64,000 nucleotides of DNA from Thysanoteuthis rhombus (Eukaryota; Mollusca; Cephalopoda; Oegopsida; Thysanoteuthidae): contig OY735212.1 of the NCBI GenBank assembly GCA_963457665.1, forward strand, positions 1,649,397 through 1,713,396, in the 5' to 3' direction. The position numbers were made by a program, and so were the translations under genes. Every line of letters begins with the position of its first letter. Positions within the stretch are counted from its first letter, which is position 1. Positions 1-12,210 of the stretch are shown here, piece after piece. The notes below the pieces were generated by a model, which was given only the letters and a program-made list of their open reading frames with translations, had not been told where the DNA came from and did not search any database.

Positions 1-1170
1 CCCCAGGGATTTATTTATCTGTACTCTCACTGGAGGGAAATGCAAGACAAGGTCAAGTTTGAAGAAGGAAAATGGAGTACAGCATCAAAAATTAGACCAA
101 GCTGGTGCGACTGAGGTTGTTGAATGAAATCGAGGTCACGAAAGGACTTGGCCGACCTGTCCCTCTTAATGTTTAATGTAATGGGACAGCGCCGCCCGGG
201 GCTTCTATTTATTCTCTCTCCCACCAAAGCAAAATGCAACAGGAGGTCAGGGCTTTACGTGGGGAAAAATGGATCAACCCATCAAAGCAACTGTGGTCGA
301 TAAAATGACCGAGGTCACGAAAGCGTCAGAACGAGCCCGACTTATCCCTCTTGGTGCAATGGGACAATTCTGCCCTGGGATGAACTGCTTCCCTGCAGCT
401 GGGCCGCGTAATAAAAAGAGAACCAAAGGACGAGTCCAAAAGTTCCCAATGCGCTTATCAATGCGCAGCCTCAGTGTCCTCTCGTTGGCTAATGCATTGC
501 ACCTGTGCACTTGGTCTTTGGTGCTCACCACCACACCATCTCTGGCCCATTCAGTAGGCAAGCGATAGTACCGGCACCCAAGCAGTGCCATAGAACAGAT
601 GCTACGCTTTGATCCCTGTCAAAAAGACAAGAAAAATGGGGAAGCTTCATATGTGTTTACATGCACTCCCACGGGTGCGAGATGTGACACAACGTCGAGC
701 TTAATGTGGGTTAATGAAGCACCCCACGGAAAATAGTTCCAGCTGCCGAAATCGAGGTCGCGAAATGCGTCAGGACGAACCTGATCTGTCCCTTTTAGTG
801 CATCTATTTATTTACTCTCTACCAGAGCAAAATGCGACCCAAGATCAAATTTAACGTGGGGAAAAAACGAAGCAACTCATCAAAAATAGCTCCAGCCGAC
901 GCGACTTTTGTAGAGAAACCGAGGTCACGAAAGCGTCAGGACGAGCCCAACCTGTCCTACTTAGTGCAATGGCACAGCGACACTCCGGGATGAACTGCCT
1001 CCCCACAGCTGGGCCGAGTAATAATAGGAGAACCCAAGGACGAGTCCAAAGGTTTCCAATGCGCTTAGCAATGCACAGCGTCAGTGTCCCCTCATTGGCT
1101 GACGCATTGCACCTGCGCACTCGCTCTTGAGCACACCTGTCAACCCAGTGTCCGGCCCATTTAGATGTCA
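1..1170. repeat. Degenerate direct repeat, 200-bp subunit and ~600-bp higher unit
   Basis: A subunit containing GAGGTCACGAAAGCGTCAG followed by a C-rich stretch and CTCTTAGTGCAATGG occurs near 140, 310 and 925, with a shorter version near 750. A second block (GGATGAACTGC, then AGCTGGGCCG, then CAATGCGCTTA) occurs at about 378-520 and 990-1130. The two larger copies are offset by about 610 bp. Similar minus-strand open frames in both copies follow from the DNA identity and are not counted as genes. GC content is higher than in the rest of the window. It could be part of an LTR or an unclassified interspersed element. Confidence 0.6.
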
Positions 1171-1489
1171 GAAGTGTAGAGGTGAGTTCCCTCTTTTGAG
1201 TAATCAAAGCGCTCCAACAACAATCGTCATTATTTTGGTCCCGAGTTGCCACATATTACTGATTTCTATTTCAAAGTCTTTATATTTTGAGAGTTTTTTT
1301 CAATTCATTGACAGTAACGTTTTTATCAGCTGAGACAACTAGAATGCACATTTTTTTCTTTAGAATATTTTGCTAAAACATCTGGCCTCTTCGCATTTAG
1401 AGTCCTATCAGTACTATTGTGATAACCCATGATATGGTCACATTGTTTACCTCTGTGGCTGGTTTAGACCAATGTTCGAATCAGTCCAT

Positions 1490-1997
1490 AGCATATGACG
1501 CGTTATAATATTTGCAAGTGTTTCAGAGAAGATTCTGTCCAATTCTGTTGTATCTTATCTTATATTCATTTGCTACAAGAACCGAGCACTCTGCTACCAT
1601 ATGATCCATTGTTTCAGTCTTATTCTTATATAGTGTACATTTAGGATCAGTACCATTTCTTAGTTTGTTAGCCTGGTAGTTTCGTATTTTTAGGGTCTAG
1701 TCCAGGGCTGCCAGTATGAAACTCTCCGTTCCAGTCTTCAGTCTTGCACTTCACAACCAACCACTGGTGAGGTTTATTCTGATCTAGATCAGCTTCTTTA
1801 ATACGAAGCGGGTATTGACCGTGGATTGGTTCCTCTATCCAGTGTTCCTGTAGTATTTTCATTCCTTCCTGTTTAGCCTTGCTTATAACTCTATTGGCTG
1901 CTTTAGTTGGTGAATCAGCCTCTAGTTTGGCTTCTTTCTTGAGGTTTTTCCTATACTTATTTACCTCTTTTGTAATGGAATGCAGTTTCTTCTCCAT
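1490..1997 (-). pseudogene. LINE fragment: C-terminal linker and CCHC knuckle
   Basis: On the minus strand an open frame (1997 to 1668) contains HGQYPLRIKEADLDQNKPHQ. It resembles the linker after the reverse transcriptase of LINEs whose C-terminus carries a restriction-like endonuclease. After a frame change, PKCTLYKNKTETMDHMVAEC follows at about 1650-1580, a C-x2-C(lost)...H-x4-C zinc-knuckle relic. The matching knuckle in the neighbouring copy reads CRLCKERDETINHITSEC. Frameshifts show it is dead. Confidence 0.6.
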
Positions 1998-2055
1998 TCT
2001 CGAGTTTTTTCACCAGTTCTATCCTCCAGTCGTTAGTACTTTGGGTGTAGATTAT

Positions 2056-2818
2056 CATTATTATTATTATTATTTGCAATCTCACACCAGTTGTCTGGTG
2101 GTTACTGCTGGAGGTTGAGTGACAGCAAGTCTCCTCCAGTCTCCAACCCTCCTCTCCTCGTTCTCATAGACCACAATAATACTGTGGTTTACCGTTTCAC
2201 ACCAGTTGCCCGGTGGTCATTGCTGAAGGCTGAGTGACAATAAGTCTCCTCAGGTCTTCAGCCAACATCTCCTCTCTCCTTCGCCTGTCATACCAGTGCA
2301 GTGGTTCACATTTCCGCTTTCATTTCCCTTCCTCTGTTAGGCCCCTGCAAACAATTGATGTTGCAGTCTTCATATTTCCAGCACTTTCCTCAGTATCTGC
2401 GCAGTTCCTAGCTGTGCTGTGGTCTGTATAGTCTCAATCCTTCCTTTTATCCCGATCTTCTCCAGTCTCGCTCTCAATGTCTTTGGGACAGTTCCCAGTG
2501 CACCTACTATGACTGGCACTACCCTGACTTTCATGTTCCACATCTTCTTCAGTTCTCTCGTCAGATCTTGGTATTTTTCTAGTTTTTCTCTTTCCTTCCT
2601 CTTTAGTCTATGGTCTGCAGGTAAAGTTACGTCTATTATTTGACAGGTTTTCCTCTTTTTGTCTACGATTACCAAGTTCGGTCTTCTTGCCTGGGTGAGT
2701 TGGTCAGTTTGGATGTCAAAGTCCCAGAGTAATTTATGGTTTCTATTTTCCAGGGCTGCCTCTGGTTTGTGCTGGTGCCACTTTTCCCTATGGTTGAATC
2801 CTGTTCGTTTACTACTAC
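2056..2818 (-). mobile_element. 5'-truncated LINE 3' end with restriction-like endonuclease domain
   Basis: The minus-strand frame ending at 2370 contains HKPEAALEN, LLWDFDIQTD, ARRPNLVIVDKKRKTCQIID and GTAQILRKVLEI. The RPxLVxVDKK...IIDV pattern is what I expect for the PD-(D/E)XK-type C-terminal endonuclease of R2/R4/NeSL-type LINEs. Beyond the stop comes a 3' UTR with two copies of a block containing CACACCAGTTG and GAGTGACA. It ends at an ATT microsatellite (2056-2074). The copy starts abruptly at the ATT/ACT tract at 2811-2868. Confidence 0.65.
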
Positions 2819-2821
2819 TAC

Positions 2822-2855
<34 letters not shown>

Positions 2856-2868
2856 GTTGTTGTTGTTG
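2811..2868. repeat. ACT/ATT/GTT microsatellite between two LINE copies
   Basis: Trinucleotide tract exactly at the junction of two LINE copies. It reads as the tail of one copy or as its insertion target. Confidence 0.85.
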
Positions 2869-4760
2869 CCTATAATTTTTACACTTAGTGACAGCAAGTC
2901 TCCTCAGGTCTCCAGCTACACTCTCACAGCCCACAGAAGTGCTGTGGTTTACAAATTCACACCAGTTGCCCGATGGTTATCGCTGAAGGTTGAGTGACAG
3001 TTAATCTCCTAAGATCTTTACCCCTCGTCTCATCTCTCCCTCAACTATCACAGCAGCGCTTTGGTTCGTACCTCGATCACCATGTGTGGTATGTTTATTC
3101 CTTCTTTTTCTTTCACCTCCTATTCTCTTTGTTAGGCCTCTGCTAACAGCTGGGGACATAGATCTCATATTCTTAGCACTTTCCTCAGTATTTATGGAGT
3201 CCCCAGTCTCTCCAATCGCACTTTCAGTGTCTTTGGTAAGGATCTGAGTGCGCCTACTACAATTGACACTCCAACTCTCTTGCCAGGTCTTGGTATTTTT
3301 TCCAGCTTTTCTCTCGCTTTCCTCTTTACTCTGTGGTCTGCAGGTACAGCCACCTCTATTATTTGGTAGGTTTGTCCTCGGTTACTAGGTCCGGTCTTCT
3401 CACCTGGAGGGGGTGGTCAGTTTGGATGTCAAAGTAATTTGCAATTTCTATTCTCCAGTGCTGTCTCTGGTTTGTGCTGATACAACTCTTCTGCATGGTT
3501 AAATCCGATTTGTTTGCTCAGTTCCTAGTGTATCACTGATGCTACTCTATCATCTCTATATTGCCTTTAGGCTAGTTGACTACATTCACTTGTTATGTGG
3601 TTTATGGTCTCATCCCTTTCCTTACATAGGCGACATTTGCTGTTTGTCCGTGTTTTGTCGAGTTTAGTTTTGATATAGTTTGTCCTGATGCATTTGTTTT
3701 GGGCTGCCATGATGAGCAATTCTGTTACTCTCTTCAGGCTTCCTTTTCGTAGCCATGTCCATGATCTTTCCTGTAACCTCCTGAATGTGTCTTTCAAAAT
3801 TTCTGTATGGTGTTTTCTCTTCGCAGTTTTCCTTCCTTGTTTGTTGTGCTGTTCCATTGTTTTCTACTTTTTTGTTGTTCATTGCACTGCTCTGGGCTCT
3901 CTTAAATATGTCTTTACAGTTTTGCACATACTCCTCTAGACCTGTTCTGGCTGTCTGGGCACAGTCTTCGGTGCTGATGAGTCCTCTGCCGCCACCTTTT
4001 CTCTTCACAGTCTATTGTGTCATCTCTGGGATGTAAGGCCCTGTGCATTATCATAAGCTTCCTTGTCCACCGGTCCATTGATTGGAATTCTTCCTTTGTC
4101 CATCCAAGGAATGGACCTGTGTATCATTCTACTGATACAGCCTATGTGTTCATTCCTTTTATTAGGTTCCTGCTGTTTAGTTTGGTCTCTGATATTTTCT
4201 TTATCCTTCTAAGGTATTCTCTTATTTTATCCTCCATTTCTTCTTTTTAATCTCTGTACTTTGCAAATAGTTTTATGTCGTCCGTGTACATTAGATGGTT
4301 AACTTTGCTTTGGAGAATTGGTATTGTTTGTTGTTTTTCAGGATTCTGTTGATTGGCATCATAGTTAGACCAAATAGTGATGGAGACAGAGAGTCTACCT
4401 GGAAGATTCCCCTATTCAGACTCACCACTGCTAAGTTTTCTCGTGTAGCTGTCAAGTGTACTTTTCAGTTTTTCACAAATTGGCATTGAGTATCTTGCTG
4501 TGTGGAATTATTTTGTAAGCTTTTGTATAGCCTATCCATCCCATTACAACGTTCTTCTTCATTTTTCTAACTTCTTTTAAGATCATCTAGTCGATGTAGA
4601 GTCATTCATCCCTTGGTTCCTCTCCTGCATTCTTTCTACTCTTCTTGTAATAGGCTTTTTCTTTCCATGGATATGAATATATTCTCTCTACTATCAGTCC
4701 GGTCAGGATTTTCCACCTGCGTAGTAGGCACATGATCGTTTTTTGTTTTTGTTTTTTTTA
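2869..4760 (-). mobile_element. LINE 3' half: reverse transcriptase, CCHC knuckle, endonuclease relic
   Basis: This is a longer minus-strand copy of the same LINE family. Read 5' to 3', it has a YTDD reverse transcriptase catalytic motif (complement of 4277-4291), a thumb region with GPFLGWTKEE and RALHPRDDTIDC (about 4000-4130) and GGRGLISTEDC (about 3960-4000). The knuckle CRLCKERDETINHITSEC lies near 3575-3630. Next comes a decayed endonuclease segment (about 3150-3560) and a 3' UTR like that of the neighbouring copy. Multiple frameshifts and stops show it is inactive. It is bounded by ATT tracts on both sides (2811-2868 and 4761-4817). Confidence 0.65.
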
Positions 4761-4761
4761 A

Positions 4762-4817
<56 letters not shown>
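4761..4817. repeat. ATT microsatellite
   Basis: About 19 uninterrupted ATT units at the upstream end of the longer LINE copy. Confidence 0.9.
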
Positions 4818-6136
4818 CTTGATCTCTGTCTTTAACAATCTACTGTCGAGGCATTACCATCAACTTAGAGCAAAAGAAAGTTGAAGTGATGTACATTTCC
4901 ATCCCTCGGTCTTATTTTGCGTACTTCAAGTGTGTGTGATTGTTGTAGTTTTTGCGCGTGTGTGTTTTGGTTTAGTGTGTGTGTTGCAGGTTTTTTGAAA
5001 AAAGAGTGCCCCGGCAATATCACCGAAGTTTTGCTCCGATTTTGAAAGCTATATTGATATAGACTTAGTTGAAATTTCTCAGGATTGAGTAGGAAATTAT
5101 ATTAGGTTAGTTATTAGACATCCTGGTGACGGTAGGATGGGCATGTGACTGATGCAGGGTATTATTAAACTGGTATACAGTGATTATACGTATGTTAGGA
5201 GGTCTTTATTTATACTATACATATGTATATTGTAGTATCAATAGTTACTAGCTTTAACTCTGCCCTAGTCAGTTAAAATTTTCTTATTATATTACAATAT
5301 ATGAAATTCCAAGTCTCTCCAAGTGTATTTTGTGTTTAACAGTAATTCATATTTCCACCTAGAATGACTAGTAAACCTGGTACATTCATATTGAATGAAT
5401 TACATTTCAACATTTCGCAAAATCGGCAAAGTTGTCTAATTGGCTAATCTTAACTTTTAATAAAAATTGATAAATAAATAAATACTTTTAATTTAATCAG
5501 AAGTTTATTCAATCGAAGCAGAGATATAAATCAACAGTTTTTTCACATCATCAAATTCTCTATCAAATTTAACTGTTTTCGCTTCGCCTGAGAAATAGTG
5601 ATGTACCGTCTCGAACTTTTTTCATTTCTACATTGACAACCTCCTACAATATTCCGTCGGGTCTACATCCATTCTTCTCACACACACACACACAATCTTT
5701 CGCTCAAATTCTTTCAATTTTGAAGTTATATTAAGATGTTAAAATCAACTTTTTGAAATGTATTGGATGGATCTTCACTTGCTGTAGATAGATATAGATA
5801 GATACACATGGATATTTAATTCTTTTAATCCAATTTTCTTATTCCTTATTGTTGACTGCGTTCATATTATAAAGCACAAGAGAACAATTGAAATATACTT
5901 ATGGTTGGCTTGAGAGTACAGGTGTATAAATGGGTTCTATTGATCGTATATAGATATAAATAGTAACAAAAAAAGTAAAAGGGTGGGTATAAAATCATGA
6001 CGACGATATGCGTGAGTAGCGATAACACAAACATTTTTTCATACATGGATGATTGTATTTGTTCATGTTTAGTCTATCAAAAGCATTCTTTTACGTTATA
6101 GGTCATATGAGGCACAAGGTCAACAATTTGAGAGTG

Positions 6137-6172
<36 letters not shown>

Positions 6173-6357
6173 GTATCAAATATATGTGTGTGTACTTATG
6201 ATAAAATGGTCCTATGAGTGCGTTGTTCTGTCCCCATCCGTTTTCTATGTGAAGATGGAAGGGACCAGGTGTCAAAAGCAGCTAACTTCACCTCTAAGAT
6301 AGTTGGCCAGTGAAGGGACGATTTAGGGATTAGTAATTACAGGGTTGTGCAACAATC
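4818..6357. other. Non-coding stretch, one TA tract
   Basis: AT-rich DNA without supportable coding content. It contains a TA tract at 6138-6169, short CA/GT runs near 5680 and 4960, and no recognised element. Confidence 0.5.
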
Positions 6358-7005
6358 ATGTCGAAACTAAGAACACAATTATTAGGATCGAGAACAAAAA
6401 ATTTGAAAAGGTGGACCATTACATCTACCTGGGACAACGAATCTCCATGAAACACACAAAAGGAGAAGAAATTAGCGGATAATCATTCTAGGATGACAAG
6501 CCTTCAGTAGAGCAAGCTCAATCTTCAAAAACAAGAAGATCACATTATTCCTAAAAAGAAGAGTATACAACCAATGCATCCTCCTGATTGTCACCTACAG
6601 AGCAGAAACCTGGAACCTGACTAAGAGACAGATCTGCTGATTGGGAAGCACGCAACGTGCACATGAGAGAATTATACTCATCCGCACATGGAGAGATCAC
6701 AAGACAGCACAGTATATAAGGAAGAAAACGGGAGACCGAGACATCATATAATCCATTAGAAAACTCAATGGGCTGATCATGTTGCAAAAATGGCGGACAA
6801 CCGTTGGACATCATGATTCACAACATGGATCCCAAGAGATCACATGCGCATCCGAGGCCGGGAAAATACAAGATGGAGAGACGAACTAGACAAATTCAGA
6901 AAGTATTGGCTCTACGACGCCCATGGTAGAGAAGAGTAGCGAATCCTTGGAAAAGTCCATGTCCAACGACAGACATTAAAAGAATGATGATGATGATGAT
7001 GATGA
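6358..7005 (+). mobile_element. RTE-type LINE 3' end with GAT tail
   Basis: Frame-shifted plus-strand remnants read DHYIYLGQ, VTYRAETWNLTKRQ and a C-terminal region with TWRDHKTAQYIRKKT. That is the order of an RTE-clade reverse transcriptase C-terminus. The copy ends in ATTAAAAGAATGATGATGAT, a GAT microsatellite tail shared with the other RTE pieces in this window. Several stops make it a 5'-truncated fossil. Confidence 0.65.
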
Positions 7006-7870
7006 ATTACAGGGGCGATGAGAGATCAGAGAAAGTGTGTCAACTTGGGTGTATGTGTGTGTATGTATTAAGTGACACAAATAGATATATGTGTGTGCAT
7101 GCGGGAATTTAGAGATCAACTCTTCAGAGTTTAGATTTAGAGAGAAAGAGATAGGGATAGTATGCATTTAGAAAGATATAAGGACAGATTTTAGAGTAGC
7201 AAGTTAGGATTGATAACAGGTTGCCTCAACTGGTCTTAGGGGCCAGCTAGACAGTTTCGAGTCTGTCAGAAAAAGGGCTTACTTTAGCCGAATTTCGCAT
7301 ATCGTTTGTATAAAATGCAACTTGGTAAACGTTGCATTTTAGATGCAGGAATCTTTCAGCACCATTTTATCTGTTTACACCATCAAGAGAGAGACATGTC
7401 AAAATAAAAAATGGATTATTCTCATGATCAGACTTTTTTAATACGAAACAATATAAATCATGTAATTGACATTTGGTGACAGGACAGTCGGGCCGTGTGA
7501 GGAAGGATTCAGGCGAAAAGTCCCCCTTTGTACCCATGATTATCCTACATGGACGATATGTAACGCACCGTTATCCTACAATTCCAGTTAAATGGTTTTA
7601 GCAAAGAACAATCTGATTTCAACCGGGACACTAATGGGTATGTTGCAAAACGTGCGCAATAATTTCAAACACAGAAAATTCCTGACCATAGAATGCGGCT
7701 AAAAGATGTTAATCACGTAGCGGTCTTCATCGAGTGATTAACCAGACCTGTTTTGTTTATTCTTTGAAACGATGTTAGATAGAAAGTTGTGTCATAATTG
7801 GAAACGGTGAGAAAGACAGAAAATGATAGCGGTTCAGAAAATACATATATTTTTTTAAATTGTTCAAGTA
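7006..7870. other. Non-coding stretch
   Basis: No coding content seen. A block at 7691-7760 resembles sequences upstream of GT11 genes 1 and 3 (see findings). Confidence 0.45.
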
Positions 7871-7873
7871 GGG

Positions 7874-8705
7874 CACTGGTTTTTAAACTGGAGTCTGTGG
7901 CCCCTTTGAGGTTACTTGAAGGTAATACATGGAGTCATTGAATTTGCTGAGTGTCGGACCTTTCAAAGGCATGGTGTATATCCGTTGAGAGATTCATTGA
8001 TGATACTCATTGATCATTGAATCAAGGTGGAAGTTAGGGTAGGAAGAAAAAAAAAAGCAAACAATAATAATTTGGCATTTATGACAAAAGAGAGGAATTC
8101 TGGGTTTACAAGATAGATTCAGACAGAAGTGCATTCACGAAGAAGAAGAAAAAGAAGAAGAAGAAACAAGTTAGTGGGGGCACAGTTGGTAATTTGGGAG
8201 AAAATAGTTTCATCATTTTTATTTGTTGTAAAACAATGCAAAATAGTAAATACCAATATGATTATAATGATATTTTCTTGACTGAGGCCAGGATAAAAAA
8301 AGGGAGTTCCCAACTTTTTGTTTCTCTGTATCCCTTGGGTATCATGACAGCATCTTATGTACCCCTAACAAAGAATTGAAAAATTGATAAAATTATACTG
8401 ATTTTGATAAGAGCTCAATTGAATTGTTCATGAAAAGTTTGTTAAATGTCCTTTAGGTTCTTCTTCCTGATTCATTAGATTTTCATAAGTTATTTCTTTG
8501 AATATGACAGTCTTAGATGTTGAGATAGTTGAGCCTGATTTGGGGACAAGATTATTGATAAGAACGAGAACAAGGAGTGATCGATTAAATGGTTGCATTT
8601 ATATTAGAGTTATTACACCATAGTTATACTCTCAGAATGACATTTGCCCCTCAAGGGAAGCAAATGTTCCCTTTGTGGGTACATGTACCCCAGTTTGAAC
8701 CTCTG
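7874..8705. mobile_element. hAT-type terminal repeats (nested, decayed)
   Basis: CACTGGTTTTTAAACTGGAG at 7874, GAGTTCCCAACTTTTTG near 8313 and, inverted, a terminus whose complement is CAGAGGTTCAAACTGGGG ending at 8705 all look like hAT-superfamily terminal inverted repeats. Pairing and target duplications could not be fixed, so this is a tentative cluster of non-autonomous hAT relics. No transposase frame is present. Confidence 0.35.
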
Positions 8706-9767
8706 CAATAGATGAAACGATATTAGAATCGTTGTAAAACGAAAAAAATAGACGCTGAAATCAAACAATGTCTCAAACCCCAAAAGGGGTAATCTTTGTC
8801 TTAATGTATCAGTTACCACTATTCCAAATAACCCTCCCTACATTGCACCAAAAGGGTTTCATAAAAATATTTTTTACGTTTTCATGCATCCATAGCACAC
8901 AGCACAACCAAGATACAATGCACCATATTCCACTGCTTAACCTATATATGAGTGATGATGTTGTAAGGTTGATGAGAGAAGAAATTCTGGGACGAAAAAT
9001 TAATCTCAAAGACGAAGTGGGTCGAAAAGATAGGAAGAAAAAAGATATAATATCCTGTTGTTATTCATAACAAACAACTTAGTATATTCAGATTGATATA
9101 GATAGTATTGTACGGTTAGCATTTAATAGTTATCTCTCTTGGAAAATCTTTTTATCTCTTTCAGATTAATGATTTTTTTCTCTGCAAAATCTGACCTAAA
9201 ATAAGCGCTGTTGGTAAATTGATACGTGCTGATTCCAAATATGTCTTTACTTTTGTTCTGGGATGCGTATTCCTCAGACTATAAGAGTACAAACATGCAG
9301 ACAGACAGACACACAGCAACTTGATATCAATTAGGAGAGAAGGATTCTAGGCTAAGAATGATATCTAGGGGTGCATTTCTTGAAAGAGAAACAAAAGGGA
9401 AAAGCAGTTGGTACTTATAGCTAGAAAAACAATTCCATCTTAATTGTAGCAGAATGACTTGAGAAGATACACGGTGATTATTTTTGTCAGTCTTACTATG
9501 AGAGATGGCAGAGCCTGTTTTGTTAATATAAGGCTAAACGATAGCTTGCTTTACAGATTGCTTTTATTTACTATTTTGGGAAGAGGATGTTACAACTTAC
9601 AACAGTGTACGTTATCATCATACTCTCAAATTCATATGTACACCTTCAGATATGTATATTTCTGTAGCGTTGACATAGACAAAACAATTACATATTTGTT
9701 GTAAAATGAAAAAGAATGGCCAGATAGAGTCTAAGTCCCAAAGTATATGAAAGTTTATGCTCAAAAA
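8706..9767. other. Non-coding stretch
   Basis: Open frames up to 100 codons occur here but have low-complexity or unrecognisable products and no supporting features. Confidence 0.4.
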
Positions 9768-10006
9768 AGTATTTATACCCAAAATGATATTGGACATGAG
9801 AAAACATAGCTAAAATGATTTTAGACAAGATAAAAATATACATAAGATCATATTGGACAGGAGGGGATATACTTTATATCATATCGGAGAGGAGGAAATA
9901 TAACTAAAGTCTTACTGGACAGGAGAAAATATACTTAATATCATATCAGACTGGAAATATACCTAAATCCATCTCAGAAAAGGAAAAATATACCTAAAAT
10001 GCTCTT
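9768..10006. repeat. Minisatellite, ~31-bp unit
   Basis: About seven degenerate units of the form AAATATACCTAAAATCATAT followed by TGGACAGGAGA. Confidence 0.7.
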
Positions 10007-10181
10007 CTTCAACATCAAACATGTAAACAGCTTTTACTGTGAACCGTCGAAAATATTTTTTCTCTGAAGAGAATGCTGGTCCCCTTCGAAATGTATCCAA
10101 CTATGCCCACAGAATAATAAAAAGATTGAGATGTAACACTTATCTCTTGAGTTTTTCTCTTCACCCTCCAAAAGTGATTTT

Positions 10182-10183
10182 CA

Positions 10184-10234
<51 letters not shown>

Positions 10235-10309
10235 AAATGTGTGTGCAAATATATATATGTATATGTGTGTGTGTATATATATATATATGTATGTATGTAT
10301 GTATCTGTG

Positions 10310-10384
<75 letters not shown>
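10182..10384. repeat. Compound CT/TA/TG microsatellite
   Basis: A CT run, then alternating TA and TG blocks, ending in a TA tract of about 40 bp. Confidence 0.9.
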
Positions 10385-10388
<4 letters not shown>

Positions 10389-10419
10389 ATATGGTACAAA
10401 TTTGGTTTGCAATATAGCA

Positions 10420-11457
10420 TGATATGATATAATTCAATGCTAATTTATTTCGTAGAGTGCTCAATACATTAAACTTGAAACTCCGAGTGTTAAGTTGGTT
10501 TCAAGTTGGTTTAGAGTAGAACTGGAAATATAGTTGAAAGTAGATTTGCCACACAAGTTCGTCTCTATTTCTACCCCGTTTGGGCCTCTTCAAGCGAATC
10601 TATCTATCTACCAATCTATCTATGTTTATATATATTCAACAATGCGAGATACGGACGGTGGAATTAGAGCGAAACTTTTTTTTCCTGTGTAATTGCGCGT
10701 GTACTTTAGAAGTTAGAAATTGACAATGAGGTCAGTGAAGTCTACTTCCCAAATCAAGTCATCCTGAAAGAGCAGAAAGCAGGCTCCACTTTCTACTGGT
10801 AGGCCAAGTAATAATCAGAGAGATGCATATCTGCTGGCATGGGCTCCATCAGGGGCGCTGAAAGCGATTTGGTGCAGGGGGGGTGCAGGTTTCCAGAAAA
10901 AGGTATTTTACGATAAACATACTTTTAAAAGGCTAAAATCGACCAAAGTTTATCATTACCTGCTAAATCTATTGCAAAAAATGTTTTATAGACTCATTTA
11001 AAGTCCACTTACGATTAAATACTAAGGATCCAGAACAACATATTATTGAGAATAAAATGCTTTTTATCAAACTTACGAATTATTTTTTCAATTATCATAG
11101 ATTTTTATTGGATAAATTGGGAAATAATCAACCAACTAACAGAAAATGATCAAATTAGTAACAATAGCTTTTGGAAAATGGATCCAGTGATCTTTCGATC
11201 GGGTTCATGTAAGAACATTTTGTCGTATTCTATGGCTCACCAATGGCCAACACAATGGAGTCTAAAGGTGAGGTTTGATCATATGGGTTGCATGCCTTGT
11301 CTACTGAGATAGAAGGACGGGAGCAATGTCTTTGAGTCGCTGGTTTTGTTGGATTTTCTTTCTCCTGAGCTGGCTATGGATGTCTACAACTCTTTTAGCG
11401 CTGTGTAACAAATGTAACAATTGTATCAAAAAGTAATATTTTAGTTTTTTAATTATC

Positions 11458-11493
<36 letters not shown>

Positions 11494-11590
11494 TAATATA
11501 CGAATAAGAGACAATAGGAATGAAGCTGAAAGAAAAAAACATGTTAAATCGGATGTGTTTGAAAAGGAAATGGAAGAAAAATAAGAAAAG
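10420..11590. other. Non-coding stretch
   Basis: Holds GATA/TCTA-type short runs near 10600 and a GA run at 11457-11492. No gene or classified element seen. Confidence 0.4.
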
Positions 11591-11779
11591 GCGATGAAAG
11601 TGATGGTCACAAAAAGAAATTCTAACTTTCAAAAGAAAACAGGGAATGCTGCTAGACACAAGCTAAGGGTTCAGTTTAGCAAAACATTGTAAATTTAAGC
11701 CCTGCACAAAAGAAAAATAAGTGAAACTTTTCCGGGCGGGGAGAATTTTCAAAAAACAAAAAATATTTCTCATTACATT
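11590..11779 (-). mobile_element. Partial copy of long-TIR MITE family A
   Basis: Contains the internal block AATGCTGCTAGACACAAGCT, then GTTTAGCAAAACATTGTAAA and a GGGGAGAATTTT segment. These are shared with the better copies near 16.7, 19.0 and 33.0 kb. The terminal repeats are missing. Confidence 0.45.
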
Positions 11780-12050
11780 ATGATCACCAGCAGAAGCATT
11801 TCAGCGTCCGTCGTTGGACACAGACCTTCCTCGAAATTCTTGCACCATGACCAGCCCATTGCCATTTGAGTTTACTAATGGATTCTGTGATATGACCCTT
11901 GCTTTCCCTCTGATATATCATGCTGTCATGAAATCTCTCTGTGTTACGTTGAGCCTGATCTTCTCCTGTTCACAGGGCATAGTTCTCAGCTTAGAGGGTC
12001 AATCTTCTGGTTAGGTTTCATGAATGATTACATTTTCAGTCCTCTAGCTC
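11780..12050 (-). mobile_element. RTE LINE 3' end
   Basis: Minus-strand 3' end of the same RTE family. It starts next to a CAT/CAG-like tail with TTTCAGCGTCCGTCGTTGGA and continues through the C-terminal reverse transcriptase region. It is joined directly to a SINE at about 12051. Confidence 0.55.
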
Positions 12051-12210
12051 TATTGTTGCGACCTGTACACGTGACACGAACCAAGTCTAATCTCCAGCTG
12101 GGGCAAGTTGTCTTAACTAATGATGCCCTTGGGAAAGGCATGAACCTATCACCCCAGCTACGTGTAAAATTGTGCAGAGTATAATGAGTGACACCACCTG
12201 GAGTGTTCGT
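12051..12210 (+). mobile_element. tRNA-derived SINE, family B
   Basis: Carries the signature TAATGATGCCCTTGGGAAAG followed by GCATGAAC, then a CCCAGCTAC block. Copies with the same body occur at about 14.1, 18.2, 31.3 and 61.5 kb. The head looks tRNA-like but its boxes are decayed here. Confidence 0.5.

Noticed and set aside
2234..2997. Plus-strand frames with Leu or Phe runs near the ATT tract
   Set aside because: Antisense to the LINE endonuclease domain and microsatellite-derived.
10161..10464. Overlapping open frames of 65-87 codons through the TA/TG tract
   Set aside because: Products are only Tyr-Ile or Thr-His repeats from a microsatellite.
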